The notes beneath the pieces are model-generated. The model made no database searches. It saw nothing but the letters and a program-made list of their open reading frames with translations, and had not been told where the DNA came from. Positions 26,923-36,363 of a stretch of 64,000 nucleotides of DNA are shown piece by piece. A program made the translations under genes and the position numbers. Position 1 is the first letter of the stretch. The number at the start of each line of letters is the position of its first letter. Source of the stretch: Collibacillus ludicampi (GTDB lineage Bacteria; Bacillota; Bacilli; Tumebacillales; BOQE01); the NCBI RefSeq assembly GCF_023705585.1, contig NZ_BOQE01000001.1, forward strand, positions 1,911,001-1,975,000. The letters are read 5' to 3'.

Positions 26923-28649
26923 TTGTTACGCTATCCAAGTTAGGCGATTCTATTGGATCTCAGTTACTTGCCCTCCTCTGTTTTTTGGAAGGCAGGGAAC
27001 AACAACGCGGGATCGAAATAAAACATGAACTTTTGTATCATTTCGATTTTGTGAAAAATGCCCAAAGTGACAGGAAGAAGATATTACGCGATAGAGGATA
27101 TGAAGCCCAACATCCCTTGGATGAGTTATCACATTCCCTTGCAGGGTTTCTTGATCCGAATCAAATTATGGATCGCGAAGCTGCACTGATGATGCTGGAT
27201 CTCCTTTTCGCCTATTCTCCAATCATCCGGAATAGTTTTTCAAGTGATGCTCTACGTCAATACATACGTTTCGGTGATCCGAAGTTCCTAAATGACATTG
27301 AGGAAGAGATCAAAACAATGCCACGATAAATATGAAGTCGAAGTCAAAGATTTTGATACCGAATGGGAAAGCCGTACTCGAAACTATGTGCAACGTGCGA
27401 AGGAAAATTGGGAGTTAAACCAGTACATAAATAAGCTCAGGTCACTTGCCCTGAATGGGAGCCAGCAAGCCAATCTGTTTATGGACTCTATACAAAAGCT
27501 AACGGATTTTTCAACACTCCAGTCAGCGCATCTATGTGATTTGATAGGAGTCATCTACGAACAAGGGGACGGTACTGAACAAGATGATAGTCAAGCTTTT
27601 GAATGGTACCAAAAGGCAGCAGAAAAAGGGTTTCCTCCCAGCCAGTTCAATGTAGGAAGGATGTTCTATCAGGGGAAAGGTGTTTCACGGAACTATGAAA
27701 AAGCAGTCTATTGGTTAAGCAAGGCCTCTGAAAACGGGGAAACGAAAGCAAAAGTATCTTTGTGGCATATGTATGTGAATGGTCAGGGTGTAGATGTTAA
27801 TGTATCCGAAGGTATGGAATTACTGAAAGAGGCAGCTTATATGGGGGATGTAGATGCTCAATGTAACCTCGGGTCATGCTATCTATACGGGAAATTCATC
27901 AAAAAGGATGTAAAGCAGGCGGAAAATTGGCTAAGAAAAGCAGCTAACCAAGGAGACCCAAAGGCTAAAGAATTGCTCAATCATTTGGAAATCAAGAAGT
28001 CCTATTTATACAGATGGCAGAGCAAGGTGTAGTACATGCACAAATTGTTTTAGCAGCTCGTTATACGATCATGAATAACTTTGAGAAAGCCCTGCATTGG
28101 GCTCAGAAAGCTGCGGAACAGGACGATAAAGATGGGCAACTTTTGCTTGGAAATCTATATGCCACATTAAATAACACAAAGGAAGCTTTTATATGGTTCA
28201 AAAAGGCCGCGGATAATGGTTCCGTTGAAGGACAGTTCATTACTGGACAATACTACTTTTATGGGTATGGGGTTTCAAAGAACCTCAAACAAGCATTTGA
28301 ATACACCCTGAAAGCAGCGGAAAAGGGTCATACCAAAGCTAAAAGTATGGTAGGAAGCTTTTATATCTCAGGGATAGGAGTAGCCAAGGATAGCCAAAAA
28401 GCATTTTACTGGGCTCGCCAAGCTGCGGAAGAAGGGGACGATATTTCTCAATATAATTTAGGGCTTATGTACTTGAACGGGGAAATGGGCAAAAGAGATA
28501 TAACCAAGGCGCTCAAATGGTTTTTCCAATCCGCAAGACAAGGAAATATGGGGGCAACCGAAGTCATTAACCATATTAGCCGGCAGTACCTACAAATTTA
28601 TTACAAGTTTATGGATGAGCTCGTATCTAAGATGCTTGTGAAAAAATAA
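26919..28649 (+). pseudogene. Sel1-repeat protein, broken into frames
   Basis: Three overlapping frames cover 1.7 kb. Frame 26919-27329 ends EEEIKTMPR; frame 27292-28032 holds about four Sel1-like repeats (for example QAFEWYQKAAEKGFPPSQFN); frame 28014-28649 holds about five more (AFEYTLKAAEKGHTKAKSMV). At 28014-28032 the first frame ends YRWQSKV where the second reads MAEQGVVHAQ, so one repeat is split by a frameshift. Sel1 proteins are helical solenoids that scaffold protein complexes. The intact ancestor was perhaps 550 residues. The 5' end is uncertain, and the 26919-27329 part might be a separate gene. Confidence 0.6.
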
Positions 28650-28681
28650 AAGTAGAAAACTGGAATTGATGATATAGAGAA

Positions 28682-28711
28682 CCCACCTGCCATCTATATG
28701 ATGGAAGGTGG
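28682..28711. other. Hairpin between convergent Sel1 and doxX genes
   Basis: CCCACCTGCCATC and GATGGAAGGTGGG pair with two mismatches around TATAT. No T run follows on either strand, so termination is possible but weak. Confidence 0.4.
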
Positions 28712-28729
28712 GGTGTCAAACAGTCTCTA

Positions 28730-29125
28730 TTAAGCCGCCTGTTTTGACCGGGCACGCAGTTGATCAAACGCATAGAATCGACTTCCGGTGAGAGCAAGAG
28801 AAATGGAGATGACCAACAAAGCTAACTCAAATTCATATCCACCCATAAACCCGGCTTTTAATCTTGCTGTAAAAATAGCTCCCAACATATCGAACGCGAA
28901 TAATGTGGATACAATTCGTGTTCCAATCCCTAAAACTAAGGCAATCCCACCTAACACCTCAAGAGTGGCAATCACATAAGCGGCAAATCCGGGGATCCCT
29001 AAGCTGTTAAAAAATCCAACGACATGCCCGATCCCATTGTGAAATTTAGCAAAACCATGAACGAAAAATGTAATACCTAACATGAGTCGCAAAATGAGTG
29101 ATCCTATTTCGTATCGATTCGTCAT
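28730..29125 (-). CDS. DoxX-family membrane protein
   Basis: A 131-residue protein with four hydrophobic segments. LILRLMLGITFFVHGFAKFH is the DoxX signature, followed by YVIATLEVLGGIALVLGIGT. DoxX/CatD proteins in Bacillus accompany thiol or quinone stress enzymes and respiratory quinol metabolism, but sequence alone gives no substrate. ATG 29125 follows GGGGAG. A strong promoter lies about 220 bp upstream. Confidence 0.85.
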   Translation of the reverse strand: MTNRYEIGSLILRLMLGITFFVHGFAKFHNGIGHVVGFFNSLGIPGFAAYVIATLEVLGGIALVLGIGTRIVSTLFAFDMLGAIFTARLKAGFMGGYEFELALLVISISLALTGSRFYAFDQLRARSKQAA

Positions 29126-29344
29126 GTTTAATCTCCCCTTATTAAACTCTTGTATTTAGATGCGCTTCACAATTTGAAATTGATTATTCATGAAAATTAA
29201 TAATAAACAGAAATTTCAACCGTTCGAATAATTGCTTTAGGATATATACGGGAGAAAAGAGTTAAAGAGCTATCATGTTTCAAAACAAAGACGGAATATT
29301 TTTCTTGACTTCCCAATCATCTCAATAGTTATCTTTAGTAAGTA

Positions 29345-29395
29345 AGTATAATTTGATACTCTACTAATGTCAAGTTTTAAAATTACTATTAGTAA
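29345..29395 (-). promoter_or_regulatory. Promoter and palindromic operator upstream of doxX
   Basis: On the minus strand TTGACA (29373-29368) and TATACT (29350-29345) have a 17-bp spacer, a near-consensus sigma-A promoter. TTACTATTAGTAA, a perfect 13-bp palindrome, lies at 29383-29395 just upstream, and related TTAGTA/TACTAA half sites flank the -10 region. The pattern recalls HxlR/MarR-type operators. The leader to doxX would be about 210 nt with no open frame that I can support. Confidence 0.55.
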
Positions 29396-29441
29396 GTTGA
29401 TTCAATATCTACTGATACCCATACCAAACAGTGAAGAGGCC

Positions 29442-31778
29442 TTATTTTTTGATGTTCCTAGAGATCCCCCATTGATCCATCTTTCGATAAAGTGTACTCC
29501 TAGTAATCCCTAGTTTTTTTGCTGCCTCACTTATACTCGAAGATTCTGAGAGAACTTGCTCGATGGTCAATCTTTCCATATCTTTTAAAGAAGGTATGGA
29601 AGTTGGCAATGCAGCCTTCGTATGGTGAAATTCACCTGGCAAGTGTTGTACCGATACCTCTTCTTCTTCAATAGCCAAAAGAAAAGCTCTTTCCATAACA
29701 TTTCTCAATTCTCTTATGTTACCCGGCCAGGAATAGTTTTGTAAGGCTTGCAGTGTCAAGGGCGATAATGAAGTTGGTCCTTTTCCGTAATATTGATGAA
29801 ATTGTTGCAGGAATTCCAAAGCCAAATGGTTAATGTCTTCGGTTCGCTGACGAAGTGGAGGAATCGTAATGGTGAAAACATTTAATCGGTAATACAAATC
29901 TGACCGAAAGGAACCTTGATAAGCAATTTCCTCCCTCAAATTCCGGTTGGTTGCGGCAATGATTCTTACGTCAACATGACGTTCTTTATGATCACCGATT
30001 CTGACTACTTTTCGTTCCTCTAACACTCTCAGAAGGGTGACCTGCAAATCCAACGGCATTTCTCCAATTTCATCTAAAAATAAAGTTCCATTATGAGCTG
30101 CCTCGAATTTTCCGATCGCTCCTCCTTTTCTCGATCCAGTAAAAGCTCCTTCGATATATCCAAACAGTTCACTGGCAATCAACTCTCTGGGGATTGCCCC
30201 AGCATTGATCGCTACAAAAGGTCCTCGGCGACGTGAACTTTGTTCATGAATAGCGCGTGCCAAAACTTCTTTTCCTGATCCTGTCTCGCCCAGAATTAAT
30301 ACATTCGCATCTGATTGCGAGGCGATTTTGGCAATATGGAGTTCTTTTTGATAAAGCTTATTTTTGGTTTTAATGGTGTTAAATTGATATATGGTTTCGT
30401 GATGCGGTTCATGTTTTTTGTTATCATGACTCTTTTCTCGAAGCATAATAAAACGGTATGCCGGATACAGCCCAATGGTTTGATCGACAACAGAATAGGT
30501 AGGAGTCAATTCTTGAATCGTAGAGAGACTTGCAGTTTCACCTAATGTAATCCCAAGTATGGCCAAAGCTCGATCATTCGCATATAAAACGAGGTTACTT
30601 TCGTCTAAAATCACCACTGCTTCTTTTGTTTCCTGCCCCCAAACCTCCACGACCGCTTTCCAACTATTCGATTCTGTTGCGTTGAAATTTATGGTATCGG
30701 TGACAAGAGGCTTGGCAGGAATTGAGTTCTCGGAATCCCAAAGGATAGTAAATTGCCCGTTTATATTCGCCCTGGCGATTCTCACCTGTCGAGACAAGTG
30801 GTTATTCGAGTTCACTTCGATGATGCCACAGGGCGTTTTGATCTTTTTTCCGTACAATGATTGCAAGATCTTTTGTCTCTTTGTATCTCCAATATGGGAA
30901 ATGGATTGTAGAATCATTTGCACTCCAATATAAGTATTCACCATGGAGAAGGAAATGACTGTATGTTGTCCATATCGCGAGCAAAAACCATCCACAAATC
31001 TTTTATTTTCTTCCGTTTGGATACTTTGGAAGTAGCTGGCACAACTATAATGACCCGCTGCATATTTTGCTCCCATTGCTTTGATTTCGACTTCCGATGT
31101 GATCGGACTAAAGATCGGAAGTTGTTCTGGTTTTAACCCTAGCTCATGAAAGGTACGATAAAAATGAATCGTACTCTCTCCCACAAGAGTAGATAGAATG
31201 GTATCGGGGTGAGCAGCCATGATATTTTCAAGGATCTGGACAAATTGTGTATGCCCCAATGGAACATAAAGTTCTCCTGCCACATCACCCTGTAAATCAA
31301 TCATGAATTGATGAACTTGTTGATTCGTAGATCGGGGATAAATGTAATCATTGCCGATCAAATAGACTCTGCGGCCAAATTGTTGAACCATGTAACGGAG
31401 CATCGTATAAACCTGCTGATTGGGAACTTCTCCAATATACAAAACATGGGGATGTAATTCTTGTCCTTCATATAAAGTAGGATACACAAGAAAACAATCA
31501 TATTGTTCAAGAATAGGTAAAATGGCCTTTCGACAAGCTGATGTGTAGCATCCAATAAAAATTCGTATTCCAGATTGAGCCAATTCTAAAGCCTGTTTTA
31601 CACACTCATTAGGGTCAGAGCGAATATCGCGTATCACAAACTCAAATTGAATATCGTTTTTGTTCCTCTTCTGTTGATATTCTTCTAATGCAAAAAGGGC
31701 TGCCTGATATTGTCCCTTCTCCGTGACAGATGTCGTTCCTGTTAAAGAAAATAACAATCCGATTTGAATCAGTTTCAT
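29442..31778 (-). CDS. Sigma-54 activator with AmiC-like ligand-binding sensor domain
   Basis: A 778-residue one-component regulator. Residues 1-360 form a type I periplasmic-binding-protein fold without a signal peptide, starting IQIGLLFSLTGTTSVTEKGQ, like the amide sensor AmiC and urea/amide binding proteins. A PAS-like segment follows (about 375-450: EAVVILDESNLVLYANDRAL). The AAA+ sigma-54 domain (about 475-710) has Walker A GETGSGKE (497-504), the sigma-54 contact loop GAFTGS (about 544), and GTLFLDEIGEM. A Fis-type helix-turn-helix ends the protein (SISEAAKKLGITRSTLYRKM). It reads divergently from a sigma-54 promoter and the nitrile hydratase genes, so I infer that it senses a nitrile or amide in the cytoplasm and switches that operon on. 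Confidence 0.9.
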   Translation of the reverse strand: MKLIQIGLLFSLTGTTSVTEKGQYQAALFALEEYQQKRNKNDIQFEFVIRDIRSDPNECVKQALELAQSGIRIFIGCYTSACRKAILPILEQYDCFLVYPTLYEGQELHPHVLYIGEVPNQQVYTMLRYMVQQFGRRVYLIGNDYIYPRSTNQQVHQFMIDLQGDVAGELYVPLGHTQFVQILENIMAAHPDTILSTLVGESTIHFYRTFHELGLKPEQLPIFSPITSEVEIKAMGAKYAAGHYSCASYFQSIQTEENKRFVDGFCSRYGQHTVISFSMVNTYIGVQMILQSISHIGDTKRQKILQSLYGKKIKTPCGIIEVNSNNHLSRQVRIARANINGQFTILWDSENSIPAKPLVTDTINFNATESNSWKAVVEVWGQETKEAVVILDESNLVLYANDRALAILGITLGETASLSTIQELTPTYSVVDQTIGLYPAYRFIMLREKSHDNKKHEPHHETIYQFNTIKTKNKLYQKELHIAKIASQSDANVLILGETGSGKEVLARAIHEQSSRRRGPFVAINAGAIPRELIASELFGYIEGAFTGSRKGGAIGKFEAAHNGTLFLDEIGEMPLDLQVTLLRVLEERKVVRIGDHKERHVDVRIIAATNRNLREEIAYQGSFRSDLYYRLNVFTITIPPLRQRTEDINHLALEFLQQFHQYYGKGPTSLSPLTLQALQNYSWPGNIRELRNVMERAFLLAIEEEEVSVQHLPGEFHHTKAALPTSIPSLKDMERLTIEQVLSESSSISEAAKKLGITRSTLYRKMDQWGISRNIKK

Positions 31779-31795
31779 TCGATCCTACCTTCCAG

Positions 31796-31812
31796 TGTAT
31801 AATTTTTATACA
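31796..31812. promoter_or_regulatory. Inverted repeat upstream of the sigma-54 activator gene
   Basis: TGTATAATTTTTATACA: 7-bp perfect arms and a 3-nt centre. It lies 17 bp before the activator start and about 170 bp upstream of the -24 element of the nitrile hydratase promoter, right for an upstream activating site and also for autoregulation. A related TTGTACAA occurs at 31902-31909. Confidence 0.5.
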
Positions 31813-31970
31813 ATGTTTAATATTAATACATTTTCTTTTTAATTGATTATACTATAAATTCTTAATGTTTAGGAGATGATGATTGTCTGCGTGTCCCAAA
31901 GTTGTACAAATTGTAGGATTAAAAACGAAATCATTCACAAGGGTGTCATATAGATTCGATCGATTTTCAC

Positions 31971-31986
31971 TTGGCATATCTCTTGC
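31971..31986 (+). promoter_or_regulatory. Sigma-54 (-24/-12) promoter of the nitrile hydratase operon
   Basis: TTGGCATATCTCTTGC: TTGGCA at 31971-31976 and TTGC at 31983-31986, with exactly 10 bp between the invariant GG (31973-31974) and GC (31985-31986). This fits the sigma-54 consensus closely. It lies 170 bp before the first structural gene, downstream of a divergent sigma-54 activator gene. Transcription should start near 31998. Confidence 0.85.
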
Positions 31987-32017
31987 TTATATATAAAAGT
32001 GACTGGCCAAAATCTAT

Positions 32018-32033
32018 AAGGAGGAGAGGGGGG
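32018..32033 (+). promoter_or_regulatory. Orphan strong ribosome binding sequence in the nthB leader
   Basis: AAGGAGGAGAGGGGGG in the predicted 5' leader, about 20 nt after the inferred transcription start. No ATG, GTG or TTG follows at working distance; an ATT-led frame of ten codons is all there is. It may be a relic, an RNA-structure element or a ribosome standby site. Confidence 0.4.
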
Positions 32034-32155
32034 ATTTACTTATCATTTTATTTATTAGTAGTATAATAAATTTTTTAACTTTTTAAAATCTATTATTTAC
32101 TGACTCTATCTTTTGTGTTACAATTCTTTCAATTCCACAAAGGGGAGGCATACAA

Positions 32156-32845
32156 ATGAACGGTATCCACGATCTTGGAGGTATGGATGGATTTGGGAAA
32201 GTTATGTATGTAAAAGAAAAAGACGACCCTTACTTCACTGCTGATTGGGAAAGGCTTACTTTCGCGCTTGTGGCTAACTGCATGGCACAAGGATTAGGGA
32301 TGAAGGCCTTTGATGAATTCCGAATTGGTATTGAACTCATGCGTCCCGTGGACTATCTGACGTCATCCTATTATGGGCATTGGGTTGCGACCGTCGAATA
32401 CAACTTATTAGATACGGGAGTATTGAGCGCTGAAGAGCTCGAAGCTCGAACACAAGCTTTCTTGGAGAAACCGGATACAAAATTACCGCACCGTGAAGAT
32501 CCGGAATTAGTAAAGCTTGTAGAAAAAGCCCTGCTGGAAGGCTTGTCTCCGGAACGCGAAATATCGTCTCCTCCCCGGTTCGAGGTGGGACAGAGGATAA
32601 AGACAAGGAACATTCACCCTACGGGTCATACAAGATTCCCCCGTTACGTTCGTGACAAGTATGGTGTCATCGATGAAGTGTATGGGGCTCATGTTTTCCC
32701 TGATGATGCCGCTCATAGGAGAGGAGAAAACCCGCAATATATCTATCGCGTGCGTTTTGAAGCCGAAGAATTATGGGGGGTCAAACAGAAAGATTCAGTT
32801 TATGTCGATCTTTGGGAAAGTTATTTGGAACCTGTTTCACACTAA
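32156..32845 (+). CDS. nthB: Nitrile hydratase beta subunit
   Basis: A 229-residue subunit of the enzyme that hydrates nitriles to amides. It begins [16 protein letters not shown], the signature of the family, with [10 protein letters not shown] and [11 protein letters not shown] in the N-terminal helical half and the C-terminal SH3-like barrel ([19 protein letters not shown] onward). Length is normal. ATG 32156 follows AGGGGAGG. The beta-alpha-activator order is that of cobalt-type enzymes such as those of Rhodococcus J1. First gene behind the sigma-54 promoter. Confidence 0.95.
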   Translation: MNGIHDLGGMDGFGKVMYVKEKDDPYFTADWERLTFALVANCMAQGLGMKAFDEFRIGIELMRPVDYLTSSYYGHWVATVEYNLLDTGVLSAEELEARTQAFLEKPDTKLPHREDPELVKLVEKALLEGLSPEREISSPPRFEVGQRIKTRNIHPTGHTRFPRYVRDKYGVIDEVYGAHVFPDDAAHRRGENPQYIYRVRFEAEELWGVKQKDSVYVDLWESYLEPVSH

Positions 32846-32870
32846 TCGTTTATAAGAGGAGGAGTTTCGT

Positions 32871-33533
32871 ATGACGACTGATCACAAAATTACGTCTCAT
32901 AATCACAAAGTAGATCCCCGTTTCCCCCATCACCATCCACGTCCGCAATCGTATTGGGGGGCACGCGCAAACGCGATCGCATCGCTGCTTATCGAGAAAG
33001 GGCTCCTTTCCAATGACGCGATCGATAGGGTTGTACAACACTATGAACATGAGCTTGGACCCATGCACGGAGCCAAGGTCGTCGCTAAGGCTTGGACAGA
33101 TCCCGTTTTCAAACAAAGATTGCTGGAAGATCCAGTGACTGTATTAAAAGAACTCGGATACTATGGTCTGCAGGGAGAAATTATCCGGGTCGTGGAAAAT
33201 ACGGATACTGTACACAATGTGGTCGTCTGCACCCTATGTTCATGCTATCCTTGGCCCTTGCTTGGTTTACCGCCTTCATGGTACAAAGAACCGGCTTATC
33301 GGGCTCGGGTTGTAAAAGAGCCAAGAAAGGTACTTCAAGAATTCGGTTTAGAGTTGCCTGAATCTGTCGAAATCCGGGTATGGGACAGCAGTTCAGAAGT
33401 ACGATTCATGGTATTACCGCAAAGACCAGAGGGTACTGAAGGAATGACGGAGGAAGAACTTGCACAACTCGTTACTCGGGATGCCATGATTGGTGTTGCC
33501 ATAGTAGAGCCGCCTACGGCTACTGTACGATAG
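32871..33533 (+). CDS. nthA: Nitrile hydratase alpha subunit, cobalt type
   Basis: A 220-residue catalytic subunit. The metal-binding claw is [11 protein letters not shown] with Cys 120, 123 and 125; Thr at 121 marks the cobalt type (iron enzymes have Ser). Cys 123 and 125 are normally oxidised to sulfinic and sulfenic acids in the active enzyme. The N-terminal His-rich stretch ([14 protein letters not shown]) is also found in relatives. It follows nthB by 25 bp behind GAGGAGG. Confidence 0.96.
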   Translation: MTTDHKITSHNHKVDPRFPHHHPRPQSYWGARANAIASLLIEKGLLSNDAIDRVVQHYEHELGPMHGAKVVAKAWTDPVFKQRLLEDPVTVLKELGYYGLQGEIIRVVENTDTVHNVVVCTLCSCYPWPLLGLPPSWYKEPAYRARVVKEPRKVLQEFGLELPESVEIRVWDSSSEVRFMVLPQRPEGTEGMTEEELAQLVTRDAMIGVAIVEPPTATVR

Positions 33534-33543
33534 GAGGTAACCC

Positions 33544-33912
33544 ATGAAAAATTGTGAGACTACATCTGTTGAATCAATCATTGCGTATATGCCTGAGGAA
33601 ACCGCTCCACCCAGAAAAAACGGAGAATTAGACTTCCAAGATCCCTGGGAAAGACTCTCTTTTGGTGTAGTTCTTGCGTTGTACGAGGAAAAGCGTTATA
33701 CCTCATGGGATGATTTCCGGGATCGCTTGATCCAGGAGATCGCTAAGTGGGAGACCAATGAGAAAAAAGATAACCCTGACTGGAACTACTATGAGCAATG
33801 GCTAAAAGCCTTAGAACGACTCGTCGTGGAAACAGGGATGTTAGACAAGCGCGATATCGAGACCCGTGCCAACGAGTTTCTCACTGGGGAACGAGATGAG
33901 ATTTTTTATTAA
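33544..33912 (+). CDS. Nitrile hydratase activator/accessory protein (P14K-like)
   Basis: A 122-residue protein resembling the N-terminal half of the beta subunit (DFQDPWERLSFGVVLALYEE), the usual feature of the P14K/NhlE activators. These carry the alpha subunit and deliver cobalt-loaded, oxidised alpha to the apoenzyme by subunit exchange. ATG 33544 follows TAGGAGG, 10 bp after nthA. A strong hairpin follows the stop. Confidence 0.88.
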   Translation: MKNCETTSVESIIAYMPEETAPPRKNGELDFQDPWERLSFGVVLALYEEKRYTSWDDFRDRLIQEIAKWETNEKKDNPDWNYYEQWLKALERLVVETGMLDKRDIETRANEFLTGERDEIFY

Positions 33913-33922
33913 ATAATAAAAA

Positions 33923-33951
33923 AAATGGGACAATGTAATGTTGTCCCATTT
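33923..33951 (+). terminator. Hairpin between activator gene and amiE
   Basis: AAATGGGACAA and TTGTCCCATTT form a perfect 11-bp stem around TGTAATG. Only a short T run follows, so it may be a partial terminator or an RNA-processing/stability element dividing the operon. Confidence 0.65.
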
Positions 33952-34072
33952 CTAAACAAGCACACTCTCGTTACTAAATCTAACTTCAATTCCCAAAGTA
34001 TTATATCGAATAGGTTGAGAAAAAGCAATGAATGCGATAAACAATTAATTTTTCATAGAGGGAGTGTTCGAA

Positions 34073-35125
34073 ATGAGACACGGAGATATCTCAAGCAGTT
34101 TCGATACTGTAGGAGTGGCCGTCGTCAACTACAAGATGCCGCGTTTGCATACGAGAGAGGAAGTTTTGGAGAACGCGAGAAATATTGCGAACATGGTTGT
34201 CGGTATGAAGCAGGGGCTTCCGGGTATGGATTTGGTCATCTTTCCGGAATACAGCACCCACGGAATCATGTATGATCCGAAAGAAATGTATGAAACCGCT
34301 TCCACCATACCGGGTGAAGAAACTGAAATCTTTGCCGAAGCTTGCCGGAGGGCTAACACCTGGGGCGTGTTTTCTCTCACAGGGGAACAGCATGAAGATC
34401 ATCCGAACAAACCCCCGTACAACACTCTGATTTTAATGAACAATAAAGGCGAGATTGTTCAGAAATATAGAAAGATTATGCCCTGGTGCCCGATTGAGGG
34501 ATGGTATCCAGGCGGCAAAACCTTTGTCTCAGAAGGACCGAAGGGACTAAAAATGAGCCTGATTATTTGCGACGATGGCAACTATCCGGAAATTTGGCGT
34601 GATTGCGCGATGAAAGGCGCCGAATTGATCGTCCGTTGCCAAGGTTACATGTATCCGGCCAAGGAACAGCAAATTATCATGGCGAAAGCAATGGCTTGGG
34701 CGAACAACACGTATGTTGCGGTTGCGAACGCGACCGGTTTTGACGGTGTGTATTCCTACTTTGGACATTCCGCGATCATTGGATTCGATGGACGGACACT
34801 CGGGGAGTGCGGTACGGAAGAGAACGGCATTCAATATGCGGAGATTTCGATTTCGCAAATCCGTGATTTCCGCAGGAATTCGCAATCGCAAAACCACCTC
34901 TTCAAGCTTTTGCATAGGGGTTATACCGGCTTGATCAATGCGGGCGACGGAGACAAAGGTGTCGCAGAATGTCCGTATGACTTCTACCGCACATGGGTAT
35001 TAGATGCGGAACAGGCTCGTGAAAACGTGGAAAAAATCACCCGGTCCACAGTCGGAACCGCCGAGTGTCCGATTGAAGGGATTCCGCACGAAGGCAAAGT
35101 GCTGGCGGCAGGCAAATCAAAATAA
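34073..35125 (+). CDS. amiE: Aliphatic amidase
   Basis: A 350-residue nitrilase-superfamily enzyme that hydrolyses short amides to acid and ammonia. It starts [20 protein letters not shown] as in known AmiE proteins. Catalytic Glu lies in [10 protein letters not shown] (about 60), Lys in [16 protein letters not shown] (about 134) and Cys in [14 protein letters not shown] (about 166). ATG 34073 is chosen, with GAGGGAG upstream, over GTG 34064 because of the conserved N-terminus. It takes the amide made by nitrile hydratase to the next step. Confidence 0.96.
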   Translation: MRHGDISSSFDTVGVAVVNYKMPRLHTREEVLENARNIANMVVGMKQGLPGMDLVIFPEYSTHGIMYDPKEMYETASTIPGEETEIFAEACRRANTWGVFSLTGEQHEDHPNKPPYNTLILMNNKGEIVQKYRKIMPWCPIEGWYPGGKTFVSEGPKGLKMSLIICDDGNYPEIWRDCAMKGAELIVRCQGYMYPAKEQQIIMAKAMAWANNTYVAVANATGFDGVYSYFGHSAIIGFDGRTLGECGTEENGIQYAEISISQIRDFRRNSQSQNHLFKLLHRGYTGLINAGDGDKGVAECPYDFYRTWVLDAEQARENVEKITRSTVGTAECPIEGIPHEGKVLAAGKSK

Positions 35126-35137
35126 CCCATTAGGGAA

Positions 35138-35171
35138 GGAGTCAGTGCTTGGAAGGGTCTGGCTCCTTTTT
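35138..35171 (+). terminator. Terminator-like hairpin between amiE and the AAA+ gene
   Basis: GGAGTCAG (35138-35145) pairs with CTGGCTCC (35159-35166), one G-T pair, followed by T5. It lies between amiE and the AmiB-like gene and could lower expression of the distal genes. Confidence 0.65.
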
Positions 35172-35202
35172 CCCACAAGCAGACGAGCGGGGGAGAAGCA
35201 CC

Positions 35203-36363
35203 ATGCCATTTATCAATGACAAGCTGGAATATTATGCGGCCGAACGAAGGCGGAAAGAGATGGAGGAAAAACAGAGAGTGCCTGATGTGACTGACTCGCC
35301 TGCTGATCAACCGATCCGTAAAATTCAGACCCGTTTCCGGTTTGATGTGGAAGAGGTCATGAAGAGGCTACGGAATAGAATTCTCGGGCAGGAACATGTG
35401 CTGAAAAGCATCGAAAACATGTTGAAAATTGTGCGGGCTGATATTGCCGATCCGGACAAACCTTTGTACATCGGGTTGTTTTTGGGTCCAACCGGCGTCG
35501 GGAAAACGGAAATTGTCCGCGTTCTGGCAGAAGCGATCCACGGGAGCCGGGAATCGTTTTGCCGAGTGGACATGAATACGTTGTCTCTCGATCATTATGC
35601 CGCGGCGCTGACAGGCGCTCCTCCCGGATATGTCGGGAGCCGGGAAGGTTCTACCATCTTTGACAAGGAAAAAATCGAAGGATCTTACAGCAGGCCGGGG
35701 ATCCTATTATTCGATGAAATTGAAAAGGCAAGTCCGCAGGTGATCCAAACGTTACTGAACGTGTTCGACAACGGCGTCATGACCATCGCGTCGGGTGAAG
35801 AGACGATTGATTTTCGTAACACCCTGATCTTTATGACCAGCAACCTGGGGGCAAGAGAAATCCAAAGCTTTGCCGATAACAAATTTTCTTTTCTTGCCAA
35901 ACAGGCTATTCATTTCTTAAATCCTGTAAACTGGAAAGTTAAGGAAAATGAAACGATTCTCGATCATCTCATCAAAAGAAGACTTGAAAGCAGTTTTCGA
36001 CCCGAATTTATCAATCGGATCGACGACATCATCACCTTCAATTGGCTGACTCGACAGACACTATTCGAGATCATTGATTTGTTTACGGAGCAGATCAACC
36101 GAAAACTTCGAAGATACGGCTGTGAGCTGGAACTTGATGTTTCCGCGAAAGAATTTCTGCTTGAAAAGGGATATGACAGGAAGTATGGAGCACGCGCTTT
36201 AAAAAGAGCGGTGCGTAAATATGTAATGGTTCCGCTGGCGGAATTATTGATGGAACAAACGGCGCCGGAAGGACTGGTGAGTTACAAAGCTCGAGGGTCT
36301 ATGACGGGCATTGAAATAAAAGTTATGTACACAGAAATAGACATACAGACAGAAACGGGATAA
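35203..36363 (+). CDS. AmiB-like ClpA/B-type AAA+ ATPase
   Basis: A 386-residue protein with one ClpB-type AAA+ module. Walker A is LGPTGVGKTE (about 89-98), the pore-like loop GAPPGYVGSREG is near 145, Walker B is LLFDEIEKA, and sensor regions include FMTSNLGAREI and FRPEFINRIDDI; the C-terminal D2-small domain ends YDRKYGARALKRAV. ATG 35203 follows GGGGGAG. AmiB of the Pseudomonas amidase operon has the same size, family and place after amiE. I infer a chaperone for amidase or for nitrile hydratase maturation. No peptidase partner is seen. Confidence 0.85.
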   Translation: MPFINDKLEYYAAERRRKEMEEKQRVPDVTDSPADQPIRKIQTRFRFDVEEVMKRLRNRILGQEHVLKSIENMLKIVRADIADPDKPLYIGLFLGPTGVGKTEIVRVLAEAIHGSRESFCRVDMNTLSLDHYAAALTGAPPGYVGSREGSTIFDKEKIEGSYSRPGILLFDEIEKASPQVIQTLLNVFDNGVMTIASGEETIDFRNTLIFMTSNLGAREIQSFADNKFSFLAKQAIHFLNPVNWKVKENETILDHLIKRRLESSFRPEFINRIDDIITFNWLTRQTLFEIIDLFTEQINRKLRRYGCELELDVSAKEFLLEKGYDRKYGARALKRAVRKYVMVPLAELLMEQTAPEGLVSYKARGSMTGIEIKVMYTEIDIQTETG

